Origin: Chloroflexota bacterium
GTDB taxonomy: Bacteria > Chloroflexota > Anaerolineae > JAAEKA01
Reading direction: 5' to 3'
Assembly (NCBI GenBank): GCA_029558955.1
Contig: JAKQCW010000154.1
Location: 1-32,734 of the forward strand
DNA length: 32,734 nt
The position numbers and the translations under genes were made by a program. Each line of letters starts with the position of its first letter. The first letter of the stretch is position 1. Of this stretch, positions 1 to 8,152 are shown one piece after another. The notes beneath the pieces are model-generated. The model was not told the DNA's origin and searched no databases. It worked only from the letters and a program-made list of their open reading frames with translations.

Positions 1-59
1 GCTTTAGCCGGGTCTGGCCGATGCGTGGCGCGCACGGATCCGCCTGAAGGCTTGACAAC
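1..59. repeat. Partial copy of dispersed palindromic repeat (copy 1)
   Basis: The window opens inside a copy of the palindrome seen whole at 32586-32655. GCTTTAGCCGGGTCTGG at 1-17 matches its left arm and CCGCCTGAAGGCTTGACAAC at 40-59 is a decayed right arm. The left end is cut off by the window edge. The decayed right arm contains the TTGACA used as the -35 box of the next gene. Confidence 0.55.
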
Positions 60-86
60 AAGTCCTGCTGGCATATACTGCGGTGC
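52..86 (+). promoter_or_regulatory. Promoter of the VOC gene, apparently leaderless
   Basis: TTGACA at 52-57, a 16-bp spacer and TATACT at 74-79 form a near-consensus sigma-70-type promoter. Transcription should begin about seven bases after the -10 box, at 86-87, which is the A of the ATG. No Shine-Dalgarno sequence is possible in between, so the mRNA is probably leaderless. Confidence 0.75.
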
Positions 87-953
87 ATGTCAAATCAACC
101 TGTTTTGGACCCCCGAACCCACATGGGCGCGGTCAGCCTGACCGTTGGCGACCTGGACCGCGCGCTGCGTTTCTACAGCGATGTGCTGGGGCTGGCGCCG
201 GCTGAGCGCAGCGGCGGCAGCGCGCTGCTGGCGGCTGGCAACACGCCGCTGCTGCATCTGGTGGAGCTGCCCGGCGCGCGGCCCAAGCCGGCCCGCGCCG
301 CTGGCCTCTACCACTTCGCCCTGCTGCTGCCCAGCCGGTCTGACCTGGCCCGCTGGCTGCGGCATGTGCTGGAAACCGGCTGGCCGCTGCAAGGCTGGTC
401 GGACCATGGCGTCAGCGAGGCCGTCTACCTGGCCGACCCCGACGGCAACGGCATCGAGGTCTACCGTGACAGGCCGCGCGCCGAGTGGCCGCTGAGCAAC
501 GGCGACTTGCAGATGGTCACCGAGCCGCTGGACGCGCGCGGTCTGCTGGCCTTGGCCCCTGACGGCGAGCCTTGGAGCATGCCGGCCGGCGCGGTCATGG
601 GCCACGTTCACCTGCACGTGGCCGGCATCCCCCAGGCGCAGCGCTTCTACTGCGAGGTCCTGGGCTTCGACCTGGTGCAGCGCTACGGCCCCAGCGCGCT
701 CTTCGTCTCGGCCGGCGGCTATCACCACCACATCGGCCTGAACACCTGGGCTGGCGTCGGCGCACCGCCCGCGCCGGCTGGCTCGGCCGGCCTGCGCTAC
801 ATCACCGTTCTCCTCCCCGACGAGGCGGCGCTGGCGTCAACGGTGGATCGGGTGCAGGCCGCGGGGGTCGCCATCGCCCCCCAGGATGGCGATTGGTTTT
901 TGTCTGACCCCTCTGGCAACGGAATTCGACTTGCGATCTCGGGGGCGCGCTGA
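87..953 (+). CDS. Two-domain VOC (glyoxalase/CatE-like extradiol dioxygenase) protein
   Basis: 288 residues made of two vicinal-oxygen-chelate domains, roughly 12-128 and 170-287. Domain 1 shows a complete putative metal triad: His12 (HMGAVSL), His76 (LYHFALLLP) and Glu124 (NGIEVY). Domain 2 has His173 (GHVHLHV) and the YHHHIGLNTW signature at 212-221, but the position usually holding the last Glu is Arg281 (NGIRLAI). The layout and signatures match catechol-2,3-dioxygenase CatE/YfiE-like proteins, which are cytosolic metal-dependent enzymes. Substrate cannot be told from sequence, and catechol cleavage is only a family-level guess. The gene stands alone with its own promoter and ends convergent to the minus-strand cluster. 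The start at 87 is fixed by the promoter just upstream. Confidence 0.85.
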   Translation: MSNQPVLDPRTHMGAVSLTVGDLDRALRFYSDVLGLAPAERSGGSALLAAGNTPLLHLVELPGARPKPARAAGLYHFALLLPSRSDLARWLRHVLETGWPLQGWSDHGVSEAVYLADPDGNGIEVYRDRPRAEWPLSNGDLQMVTEPLDARGLLALAPDGEPWSMPAGAVMGHVHLHVAGIPQAQRFYCEVLGFDLVQRYGPSALFVSAGGYHHHIGLNTWAGVGAPPAPAGSAGLRYITVLLPDEAALASTVDRVQAAGVAIAPQDGDWFLSDPSGNGIRLAISGAR

Positions 954-961
954 GCAAACGC

Positions 962-996
962 AACGATGCCATCTCTTCCGAAGAGATGGCATCGTT
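962..996. terminator. Perfect 16-bp stem-loop between convergent genes
   Basis: AACGATGCCATCTCTT at 962-977 pairs perfectly with 981-996 around a 3-nt CCG loop. It lies between the stop codons of two convergent genes, so it probably ends transcription from both sides. A T-rich stretch (CCTTTTTC) follows about 11 bases later on the plus strand. The minus-strand exit is only weakly T-rich. Confidence 0.7.
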
Positions 997-1040
997 CGAG
1001 CCGCGTCCTTTTTCAGGACTTACGCCAACCGTTGGTCGAT

Positions 1041-2429
1041 CTACAGCGTCTTGAGCGCCTCGAAGGCCGCGCGGAAGCAGCCCATGGGCGCAGCCACCAG
1101 GCCGGCGCCGACCATGCCGATGCCTGGCTCCTTGTGGGCAATGCCGGTGTTGAGGCGGGGGGTGATGCCGCTTTCGACCACCCGGCGCACGTCCACACCC
1201 ACCGGCGAGCCGCGGAAATTCAGGCTGGGGATGCTGAAGGCGCTGTGCTCGCCGACGGTGATCTCGTACATGGCCAGGGTGGTGTTGATGGCGTCGGCCG
1301 CCGTGCCGCCGACGAACTGGACGATGGCGGGCGCGGCCGCCAACGCAAAGCCGCCGATGCCGCCGGTCTCGGTGATGGCGCTGTCGCCGATGTCGGGGTT
1401 GGCGTCTTCAGGCTTGTAGCCGGGCAGCCACAGCCCCTCGACCAGGGGGGAGGGCGCGGTGAACCAGCGCCCGCCGGTGGCGCTGACGCGGATGCCCCAT
1501 TCGGTTCCGTTGCGCGCCATGACCGTCACCACCGTGCAGCCGGGGATATTCTCGGCCGGCAGCAGCATGGCCTTGATGGCCGGCATGGAGAGGTTGAGGT
1601 AGAAGTGATCGTTGCCGTCCATGAAGCGGAGGACCGCGGCCGCCGTGGCCGCGTCGCTGCTCTCGGCCAGTGCCGGACCGATGGCGCGGATGAAGAGGGA
1701 GGTGCCCGCCTTGTTGCGGTTGTGGCATTCGTCCCCCATGTGGAGGGCCTGGGCGGTCATGCTGCGCAGGTCGATGGGGCCGGTGCGCTCCAGCGCGGCC
1801 TGCAAGGCCGGGTAGAGCACCCGCTCCATCCACTTCAGCCGCTCGATCACCTCTGGCCCGTAGGCGCCGTAGCGCAGCACCCGGCCCAGCCCCTCGTTCT
1901 GGGTGGCGTAGGCCAGGTGCCCGGTCGTCTCGTTGCGCACGATGAACACCGGCATGGAGGGGCTGATGATGCCGGCCATGGGGCCGACAGCGTTGAAGTG
2001 GTGACAGGGGGCAAAGTCGATGGCGCCGCTGCTGGCCAGCTCCGCCGCGGCCTCCGGCGTTTCAGCCAGCCCCTCGTAGAGCAGCGCGCCGATCACCGCG
2101 CCGCGCGTTGGGCCGGACATGCGCTCCCACGCGATGGGCGGGCCGCTGTGGGTGATCAGCCGGTCGTGGAAGCCGGGAATCACCGCGCGCGCGCTGCCCA
2201 TGCCGACCAGCATCGGCCGGCCGGCCATGATGCGTTGCACCGCCTCGGCATTGGCCGCGTCCACATCCGCGCCTTGCAGCCGATCTAATTCGACATAACC
2301 ATCAGCCGGCGGCTGCCAATCGACGGTGGTCACAGCCACGCCCTGCGCCGTCATGCTGGCGGCGAAGGTCTCCAGCCCAAGGTTGATGGGCTTCAAAGGT
2401 TGATCAAACAGTTCGAGTCGCTGGTTCAT
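1041..2429 (-). CDS. DUF1116 protein, AllG/YlbE-like
   Basis: 462 residues, the usual length for DUF1116. Conserved blocks are visible: CHHFNAVGPMAG at 142-153, GDECHNRNKAGTS at 232-244 and DHFYLNLSM at 274-282. In E. coli the homologue YlbE (AllG) works with FdrA (AllF) and YlbF (AllH) as oxamate carbamoyltransferase, converting oxalurate and phosphate to oxamate and carbamoyl phosphate. All three homologues are here, so a three-part complex is likely, but no carbamate kinase, allantoinase or ureidoglycolate genes are near and the substrate may differ. It is the last gene of the minus-strand cluster, 92 bp after the GNAT-Dabb gene. AAGGAT lies 6 bases before the ATG. No membrane segment or signal peptide is seen. 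Confidence 0.85.
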   Translation of the reverse strand: MNQRLELFDQPLKPINLGLETFAASMTAQGVAVTTVDWQPPADGYVELDRLQGADVDAANAEAVQRIMAGRPMLVGMGSARAVIPGFHDRLITHSGPPIAWERMSGPTRGAVIGALLYEGLAETPEAAAELASSGAIDFAPCHHFNAVGPMAGIISPSMPVFIVRNETTGHLAYATQNEGLGRVLRYGAYGPEVIERLKWMERVLYPALQAALERTGPIDLRSMTAQALHMGDECHNRNKAGTSLFIRAIGPALAESSDAATAAAVLRFMDGNDHFYLNLSMPAIKAMLLPAENIPGCTVVTVMARNGTEWGIRVSATGGRWFTAPSPLVEGLWLPGYKPEDANPDIGDSAITETGGIGGFALAAAPAIVQFVGGTAADAINTTLAMYEITVGEHSAFSIPSLNFRGSPVGVDVRRVVESGITPRLNTGIAHKEPGIGMVGAGLVAAPMGCFRAAFEALKTL

Positions 2430-2521
2430 GGTGGTATCCTTAGTGTGCGTCCGAGGCTAACAGGGCGCTTGGGCCGGTCTTTCCTCAGCATCCAAAAGCC
2501 TGACGCTCCGTTGGGCGCCGT

Positions 2522-3331
2522 TTACTGGTTGTCTGTCTCGAAATCCACCGCCACGGCCGTCTCCATCACCGCGCGCATGTGGGCCAGCACACCCTGGTGA
2601 ATGGGGTGTACCTGGTAGAGCTCCATGTCGGCCAGGCTGGCGAAGCGGGTGATCAGGGCAAGGTCATAGGCGCGCGGGGAAGGGACGACGTTGACGCCGA
2701 CCTCGATCCCTTGCAGCGGGGCGATCTTGCCCTCCATGCTGCGCAGCACCTCGGCCGTTCTCGCCACGGCCTCCGGGCTGCGGTCCTTGAGCTTGAACAG
2801 CACCACGTGGGTCAGCGGCTTGGGCGACGGCGTGGGCGGCGCCTCGGCCGCCGTCTGGAGCGGCAGGCGCATGATCAGCTCGTCATCCACCTTGTCGCCG
2901 GTGTACTGAAAGCCCAGGCCGGCATAGAAGGGCGCCGGGCTGCCCTCCCCCTCGCCGTGGCTGACCAGCAGCTCGACCGCGCCGGGTCGGGTTTTGACAT
3001 AATCGATCAGCAGGTTGATGGCCTGGCGGGCGAAGCCGAGGCGTTGGTAGCGCTGGTCGATCATCAGCCGCCAGAGGAAGTACTGCGGCTCGGCCGGATC
3101 GTCGTAGAGCATGATGAAGCCCACCGGCGTCTCGTCGGCGTAGATGGCGCGGAACCATGCCTCTTTGCTGAAGTAGGCCTGGGCCAGCGAGATGGCGTTG
3201 GGGGCGACGAACGGCTCCTGTTCCGGGGCAACCTTGAGGCGGGTGATGGCGCGCGCGGTCTCCTGGGTGATGGGGCGCAGGGAAACGACTGCACTCCGAT
3301 CGACGGCGTTTGTCTGGGCATCTGTGGTCAT
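2522..3331 (-). CDS. GNAT acetyltransferase fused to a Dabb (A/B barrel) domain
   Basis: 269 residues with two domains. Residues 16-157 look like a GNAT N-acetyltransferase close to the spermidine acetyltransferase group, with the acetyl-CoA-binding strand and loop RLMIDQRYQRLGFARQAI at 88-105 and the FYAGLGFQYTGD end motif. A proline-rich linker (about 161-172) leads to a Dabb stress-responsive alpha-beta barrel at 173-266, beginning LTHVVLFKLKD. Dabb domains usually dimerise and some are small enzymes. Having both on one chain is unusual. The gene lies between fdrA and the allG-like gene, 78 bp from the former, so it may modify or regulate that complex. This is inference only. GGAAGG precedes the start by 12 bases. 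Substrate is unknown. Confidence 0.8.
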   Translation of the reverse strand: MTTDAQTNAVDRSAVVSLRPITQETARAITRLKVAPEQEPFVAPNAISLAQAYFSKEAWFRAIYADETPVGFIMLYDDPAEPQYFLWRLMIDQRYQRLGFARQAINLLIDYVKTRPGAVELLVSHGEGEGSPAPFYAGLGFQYTGDKVDDELIMRLPLQTAAEAPPTPSPKPLTHVVLFKLKDRSPEAVARTAEVLRSMEGKIAPLQGIEVGVNVVPSPRAYDLALITRFASLADMELYQVHPIHQGVLAHMRAVMETAVAVDFETDNQ

Positions 3332-3409
3332 GGGATAGGGGTTCCTTCCAGTCGAGTGTGTTGCCGCGCCGCGTCGGACAACGGCGGCACAGGGGGCGGC
3401 GCGCGCGCG

Positions 3410-4987
3410 TCAGTCGCCCGCCAGGATCAACGCCGCCACCCGCGCGGCCTGGGCGTTGCTGGCAGTCACCAGCGCGCCGGCCGCGCTCAGCTTGGCCTCC
3501 TGCTGGCTCAGCCGCTGCGGATCCTCCTCGGTGCCGCAGACGAAGGTCACCACGGGCAGATGGCGGCCCGCGGCCGCGGCTCTGGCTTTGGCGGTCGCAA
3601 TGGCCTGGGCGGCCTCGCCGGCCGGGTCAGGATGAGAGCCATAGCCCAGCACCACATCCAGCAGCAGCACGGCGACCGTGGGATCGTCGGCCGCGTGGAC
3701 GATGGCGCGGTTGCGCACGCTGGGGTCCAGCATGGGATGCAGCCGGCCGACGGTGTACTCGTCCGCGCCCAGGTCAAGGACGCGGTGTTGGCCATGCACC
3801 ACCGCGTTGTCGGGCGCGGCGTGGCCGGCCGTCGCCGGATGTACCGGCGCGTTGGAATACAGCCCATCGGGCAGCGGCTGCAGGATCAACTGCGCCTCGT
3901 AGCAAAAGGTGCCGCCGCTGTAGAGGCCGTGGATGAAGCGCTGGCTGGGCTGCAACTTGGCCCCTTCGGCGCGCGCCTGCGGCAGCCAGGCCAAGGCCGC
4001 CGCGTCGCAGGCCGCCATGGGCGCGCGCCACGCCTCGCCGCGCGCCAGGGCCACCGCCACGGCCGCGGCCTGCTCCAGCGTGCTGACCGGAATCAGGCCG
4101 GCCCGCTCGATCACGCCAGGGTCCGCGCCCAGGAAACAGACCACCGTCGGCTTGTCGCCGGCCTTGGCCGCAGCCAGCACCTGGGTCATCACCTGCTCTG
4201 ACGGCGGTTTGGAGACCAGCACGATCACCTGGGTCTGCGGATCGGCGTGCAGCGCGGCGATGCCGGCCAGCATGGTGCGGCCCCCCACGCTCTCGCTCAG
4301 GTCGCGCCCGCCGGTGCCGATGGCCTGGCTGACGCCGCTGCCGCGGCGCGCGATGTCGCTGCTGACCGACTGCAGACCGGTGCCGGCCGCGGCGACGATG
4401 CCGATCGGCCCGCGCGGCACGGCGTTGGCGAAGCCGAGACCGACCCCGTTGACGATGGCCGTGCCCGCGTCCGGGCCCATGCACAGCAGCCCTTGCCGGT
4501 CTGCCAGCTCCTTGAGCGCGATCTCTTCCTCCAGGCTGACGTTGTCGCTGAAAAGCATGACGTGCAGGCCGTTGGCCAGCGCCAGTTGCGCCTCGCGCGC
4601 GGCGTAACGGCCAGCCACTGAGATCACAGCCAGGTTGGCATCGGGGGCTTGGCGCAGGGCCGCGCGCAACGAGCGCGGCCGCGGCTGGCCGGCCTCCGAC
4701 GTCTGGCTCCCTTTGCCGGCCGCCAGCAGGCCATCGATGGCGGCCAGCGCGGCCGCGGCCGCGTCCTCGTCGGCGGCCAGCACTGCCGCGACCAGGTCGT
4801 TGGGGGTGGCGGCCTGGGCCTCGGCGGTCAGCAGGTCGGCATCGCGCATCAGCGCCAGGTTGGCCGGCGTGCCCATGACCACGGCGGCATCCTGCACGCC
4901 GGGCATGGCCAGCAGCTCCTTGGCCACCAACATCAAGGTCACCGAATCGTAGTAAGCGGAAGGGATGATGCGAGTTGCAACAGGCAT
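3410..4987 (-). CDS. fdrA: FdrA family protein (AllF-like), CoA-ligase fold
   Basis: 525 residues, typical of FdrA. The N-terminal part (about 1-130) is FdrA-specific. The middle (about 135-330) is a CoA-binding Rossmann-like domain as in succinyl-CoA synthetase alpha, with GPIGIVAAAGTGLQSVSSD near 200 and IGTGGRDLSESVGG near 225. The C-terminal part resembles the ligase domain, with YSGGTFCYEAQ near 360. In E. coli, FdrA is a subunit of oxamate carbamoyltransferase. The family is related to acyl-CoA synthetases and could handle an acyl-phosphate or carbamoyl-phosphate intermediate. It lies 9 bp after the allH-like gene and has a clear GGAG 6 bases before the ATG, so translation in an operon is well supported. 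No partner carbamate kinase is visible. Confidence 0.88.
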   Translation of the reverse strand: MPVATRIIPSAYYDSVTLMLVAKELLAMPGVQDAAVVMGTPANLALMRDADLLTAEAQAATPNDLVAAVLAADEDAAAAALAAIDGLLAAGKGSQTSEAGQPRPRSLRAALRQAPDANLAVISVAGRYAAREAQLALANGLHVMLFSDNVSLEEEIALKELADRQGLLCMGPDAGTAIVNGVGLGFANAVPRGPIGIVAAAGTGLQSVSSDIARRGSGVSQAIGTGGRDLSESVGGRTMLAGIAALHADPQTQVIVLVSKPPSEQVMTQVLAAAKAGDKPTVVCFLGADPGVIERAGLIPVSTLEQAAAVAVALARGEAWRAPMAACDAAALAWLPQARAEGAKLQPSQRFIHGLYSGGTFCYEAQLILQPLPDGLYSNAPVHPATAGHAAPDNAVVHGQHRVLDLGADEYTVGRLHPMLDPSVRNRAIVHAADDPTVAVLLLDVVLGYGSHPDPAGEAAQAIATAKARAAAAGRHLPVVTFVCGTEEDPQRLSQQEAKLSAAGALVTASNAQAARVAALILAGD

Positions 4988-4996
4988 GTCTAGCTC

Positions 4997-5872
4997 CTAA
5001 TTCGTGCTCTGAAAGGCCGCCAAAAAGCCGGCCAACATATCCGAACCTGAGGTGGCGCCGGTGTGCATGATCGCGTCGGCGGCTGTGCGCAGCGGGCCGG
5101 GGGCGGCGGCCGGCAGCGCGGCCAGCAGCGCGTGCCAAGGCGCGGCCGCCGCGCCGTCGGCTGCGGCCTGCAAGAAGGCCAGGCTCAGCCGGGTGGTGCG
5201 GGCGCCGGCGCTGTTGACCACGGCCCGGCCCACGGCGACCGGCGGCAGCGGGGGCGTTTCCAGGGCGGCCGCGGCGTGCAGCCCCACCAGCCAGCCGGCC
5301 AGCCAGTCGTCGCCGGCCGGGGTCAGGCCGGGGCCCAGCCCTGCCAACCGGCCGGCCAAGGCGGCGACCTGCGCCAGATCGCTCTGGCGATAGCTGTGCA
5401 GCAGGGCAGCGATCAGGGCGCCGGCCTGGGTCTGGACCAACGCCGCCGCCGGCCAGCCGCCGGTTGGCGTCCGCGCGGCCAGGCTGGCGGCCGGCGCGTG
5501 CTGCGCCAGATGGCCTCGCAGCCAGGCCAGGTTGTCGCGGACGGTCTGCGGCCCGGCTGCCAAGCCGCGGTAGTCGGGCCGGGGGTCCCACTCCACGGCC
5601 GGCGCCAGGGCCAGCCGCCGCTCAGCGCCCAGCGTCAGCCACTGCCCATCGCCGGCCAGCAGCGCGCCCGGCGGCACGGCCGCCAACGCCTGGGGAGGGC
5701 TGACCAGGGCGTTGAGCGGCCCATTGCCCACGCGCCGGCTGACCAGCGCAAAGGCTGCGCCCTGCGGCGTGACCAGGTTGAGCGCCTCGGCAAAGGCCGA
5801 TTCCACGCGCGCCTCCAGGCCGGGGCGACGCAGCAGGGGGCTGACGCGGGCGCTGATGGAATCGATCTGCAT
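4997..5872 (-). CDS. DUF2877 protein, AllH/YlbF-like
   Basis: 291 residues with the DUF2877 hallmark GLGPGLTPAGDDWLAGWL at 178-195 and a second conserved stretch, HTGATSGSDMLAGF, at the C-terminus. The E. coli homologue YlbF (AllH) is the third part of oxamate carbamoyltransferase. The presence of FdrA 9 bp downstream and a DUF1116 gene in the same cluster makes a complex of the same design very likely. The gene begins 19 bp after mmdB, which physically joins the Na+-pump genes to the FdrA-type genes. The middle of the protein is rich in alanine and leucine, without a convincing membrane segment. No strong Shine-Dalgarno is seen, so the start rests on length and spacing. Confidence 0.83.
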   Translation of the reverse strand: MQIDSISARVSPLLRRPGLEARVESAFAEALNLVTPQGAAFALVSRRVGNGPLNALVSPPQALAAVPPGALLAGDGQWLTLGAERRLALAPAVEWDPRPDYRGLAAGPQTVRDNLAWLRGHLAQHAPAASLAARTPTGGWPAAALVQTQAGALIAALLHSYRQSDLAQVAALAGRLAGLGPGLTPAGDDWLAGWLVGLHAAAALETPPLPPVAVGRAVVNSAGARTTRLSLAFLQAAADGAAAAPWHALLAALPAAAPGPLRTAADAIMHTGATSGSDMLAGFLAAFQSTN

Positions 5873-5891
5873 GGCGCGTGCAACCGGCCGG

Positions 5892-7010
5892 CTACCCGGC
5901 CAGCAGGGCCAGCACGATGCCGCCGGCCAGGGCTGAGGCGATCTGGCCGGCCGTGTTGGCGCCCATGGCGTGCATGAGGAGGAAGTTGCCGTCGTCCTCC
6001 TCCAGGCCGACGCGGTTGACCACGCGGGCGGACATGGGAAAGGCCGAGATGCCGGCCGCGCCGATCAGCGGGTTGAACTTGCCGCCGCTGAGCAGGTAGA
6101 AGAGCTTGCCCAGCCCCACGCCGGCCGCGGTGTCCAGGGCAAAGGCGACGATGCCCAGCCCCAGGATCATCAGCGTGCTGACCTGCAAGAAGCTCTCGGC
6201 CGCCATGGTGGAGCCGATGGCCAGCCCCAGGAAGATGGTGGTGACGTTGGCGATCTCGTTGCTGGCCGCGTCGACCAGGCGCGGCACCACCAGCGCCTCA
6301 CGCAGCAGGTTGCCGAACATCAACATGCCCACCAACGGGGTGGCCATGGGCACGAAGAGGCCGGTGGCCAGGGTGACGACGATGGGAAAGAGCACCCGCA
6401 CCGGCCGGCCCACCGGCCGCGAGGTGTAGGGCATGCGCACCAGGCGCTCCTTGCGGGTGGTCATGGCGCGCATGATGGGGGGCTGGATGATGGGCACCAG
6501 GCTCATGTAGCTGTAGGCGGCCACCGCGATGGGGGCCAGAAGCTGCGGCGCCAGCTGGCTGGAGACGTAGATCGATGTGGGGCCATCCACCGCGCCGATG
6601 ATGCCGATGGAGGCCGCCTCGTTGAGGGTGAAGCCCAGCGCCAGCGCCACCAACAGGGTGCCGAAGATGCCAAACTGGCCGGCCGCGCCGATCAACACCA
6701 TGCGCGGGTTCTCCAGCAGCGGGCCAAAGTCGGTCATGGCGCCGATGCCGATGAAGATCAGAAGGGGAAAGAGCTCCGTCTTGATGCCCGCGGCGTAGAG
6801 GATGCCGAAGATGCCGTCGGGGCCGGTCATGCCGGTCAGCGGGATGTTGGCCAGGATCGCGCCGGCGCCGATGGGGATCAGCAGCACCGGCTCATATTCC
6901 TTGGCCACGCCGAGATAGATCAACAGGCCGCCGATGGCCATCATGGCGATATTGCCCAGGGTCAGCGCCGAGAGGCCCGCGGTGAGAAGTTCCCAGAGGT
7001 CGAAGTTCAT
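5892..7010 (-). CDS. mmdB: Na+-translocating decarboxylase beta subunit (MmdB/OadB/GcdB family)
   Basis: 372 residues, a many-pass inner-membrane protein. In this family the beta subunit removes CO2 from carboxybiotin and couples this to Na+ export. Family signatures are present: GAVDGPT at 139-145 with the essential Asp at 142, FNPLIGAAGISAFPMSARV at 312-330, and LLMHAMGANTAGQIAS at 344-359. The usual GADGP is here GAVDGP, a mild variant. It lies 16 bp after the biotin carrier gene and 19 bp before the allH-like gene. The whole set of four subunits indicates methylmalonyl-CoA decarboxylase or a related acyl-CoA decarboxylase; oxaloacetate decarboxylase is unlikely because the carboxyltransferase is of the acyl-CoA type. 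Confidence 0.92.
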   Translation of the reverse strand: MNFDLWELLTAGLSALTLGNIAMMAIGGLLIYLGVAKEYEPVLLIPIGAGAILANIPLTGMTGPDGIFGILYAAGIKTELFPLLIFIGIGAMTDFGPLLENPRMVLIGAAGQFGIFGTLLVALALGFTLNEAASIGIIGAVDGPTSIYVSSQLAPQLLAPIAVAAYSYMSLVPIIQPPIMRAMTTRKERLVRMPYTSRPVGRPVRVLFPIVVTLATGLFVPMATPLVGMLMFGNLLREALVVPRLVDAASNEIANVTTIFLGLAIGSTMAAESFLQVSTLMILGLGIVAFALDTAAGVGLGKLFYLLSGGKFNPLIGAAGISAFPMSARVVNRVGLEEDDGNFLLMHAMGANTAGQIASALAGGIVLALLAG

Positions 7011-7026
7011 GGTGAGGTCTCGTCTC

Positions 7027-7506
7027 TTAGCTGGCTGGCCCGGTAAAGCGGATCAGCGGATCGCCATAGGCGACCTTGGCGCCGGCGGCCACCAGCACCT
7101 CCAGGATTTCGCCATCGCGCGGGGAGCGGATGCTGTTGCGCATCTTCATCGCCTCCAGCACGCACAGCTCCTGGCCGCGGCTGACCGACTGGCTGGGCTT
7201 GACGTGTACTTCCAGGATGACGCCGGGCATGGGGGCATCGACGGTGACGGCGCTGGCGCGTTCGCTCTCCGAGACCTGCGGCGTGGGGGGCAGGGCTGGC
7301 CGGGCGCCGGCCGGGGTGGCCTCTTCGGGCGCGGGCCTGGTCGGCATGACCTCGGGCCGCACCGTGGCCTCGGAGTCCGCGCCCTGCCATTCGACCTCTA
7401 CGGCGAATGACCGGCCGTTGACGATCACGTTCAGCGGGGATTTGCTGATGTCGTCGACTTCGACCTGGTAGGTTTTATCTGAAACTCGAACACGAAAGCT
7501 ACGCAT
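7027..7506 (-). CDS. mmdC: Biotin carboxyl carrier subunit (MmdC-like)
   Basis: 159 residues. The N-terminal 45 residues form a small beta-rich domain, a flexible Pro/Ala linker follows at about 50-78, and residues 88-156 are a biotinyl domain. EAMKM at 118-122 places the biotinylated lysine at 121. The subunit carries the carboxyl group between the carboxyltransferase (MmdA) and the membrane decarboxylase (MmdB). AAGGAAGG precedes the ATG at a workable distance. The gene is 118 bp downstream of mmdD, a gap in which no feature was recognised, and 16 bp upstream of mmdB. Confidence 0.92.
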   Translation of the reverse strand: MRSFRVRVSDKTYQVEVDDISKSPLNVIVNGRSFAVEVEWQGADSEATVRPEVMPTRPAPEEATPAGARPALPPTPQVSESERASAVTVDAPMPGVILEVHVKPSQSVSRGQELCVLEAMKMRNSIRSPRDGEILEVLVAAGAKVAYGDPLIRFTGPAS

Positions 7507-7624
7507 GAGAGGTGACCTTCCTTGGTTTCGCTGTTGCTACTCAGCCGCGGCGCCAGAGCAGCAACCTTTCGACATGGCGCGTGGCGCGTCAGGCGGCTTG
7601 GGGTGAGAATCGGCGGCCGCGGCA

Positions 7625-7996
7625 TCAGTCCTGGCCGCGCCGGCCGCGCGGGGGCTGCCAGGGGGCCAACTGGCGGCCATAGCCCACCGCCACCCAGCGG
7701 GTCAGCACCGGCGGCTGACGCCGGCGCAGCCCCTCATCGGCATCGTGCTCGGCGCGCAGAACGGCCAGTGCGACGGCGATAGCCGCCATCTCATCGGCCG
7801 AGGGGAGAGGCAAGGGCGGCTCGCTGATCTCCAGCTCGGCCAGCACCTGGGGATCTTCCTTGGCGCCGCGCCGGCGGGCTGGCATCTGCAGCCGGCCCAG
7901 CAGGGCGATCAGCGCCCAGAGGCCGGCCAGCGCGGCAAAGACCATGCCCATGCCGATGGCTGAGAGGATCAGCCCCTGCATAAAGGTCTCGCTCAT
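7625..7996 (-). CDS. mmdD: Small membrane subunit of the decarboxylase (MmdD/OadG-like)
   Basis: 123 residues if started at 7996. An upstream in-frame ATG at 8032 exists, but AGAAGGAG lies 10 bases before the 7996 ATG, which decides the start. Residues 5-35 form one hydrophobic helix (FMQGLILSAIGMGMVF...), as in OadG/MmdD subunits that hold the complex together at the membrane. The rest is cytoplasmic, with a second Ala-rich helix and a basic tail (PPRGRRGQD). Sequence conservation in this family is low, so the call leans on the helix, the size and the position between mmdA and mmdC. The 156-bp gap to mmdA carries a palindromic repeat. Confidence 0.8.
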   Translation of the reverse strand: MSETFMQGLILSAIGMGMVFAALAGLWALIALLGRLQMPARRRGAKEDPQVLAELEISEPPLPLPSADEMAAIAVALAVLRAEHDADEGLRRRQPPVLTRWVAVGYGRQLAPWQPPRGRRGQD

Positions 7997-8048
7997 CGGG
8001 TCGTTGCTCCTTCTGACCTGATACTGGCGCACCCCGGCGCTAACAGCT

Positions 8049-8125
8049 CGGAGTCGAGGCTTTAGCCAGGTCCGCCATCGCCAACCGACCGCGCCGAACC
8101 GTCCAAAGGCTCGACTCCCGATCGG
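8049..8125. repeat. Dispersed palindromic repeat (copy 2), inside the decarboxylase operon
   Basis: Left arm CGGAGTCGAGGCTTTAGCC begins at 8050, and the imperfect right arm AAAGGCTCGACTCC lies at 8105-8118. These arms match the palindrome at 32586-32655 and the partial copy at 1-59. The element fills most of the gap between mmdA and mmdD and would form a hairpin in the operon mRNA. Confidence 0.7.
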
Positions 8126-8152
8126 CAGCCGTTATGGTTGGAACTGCCAAGG

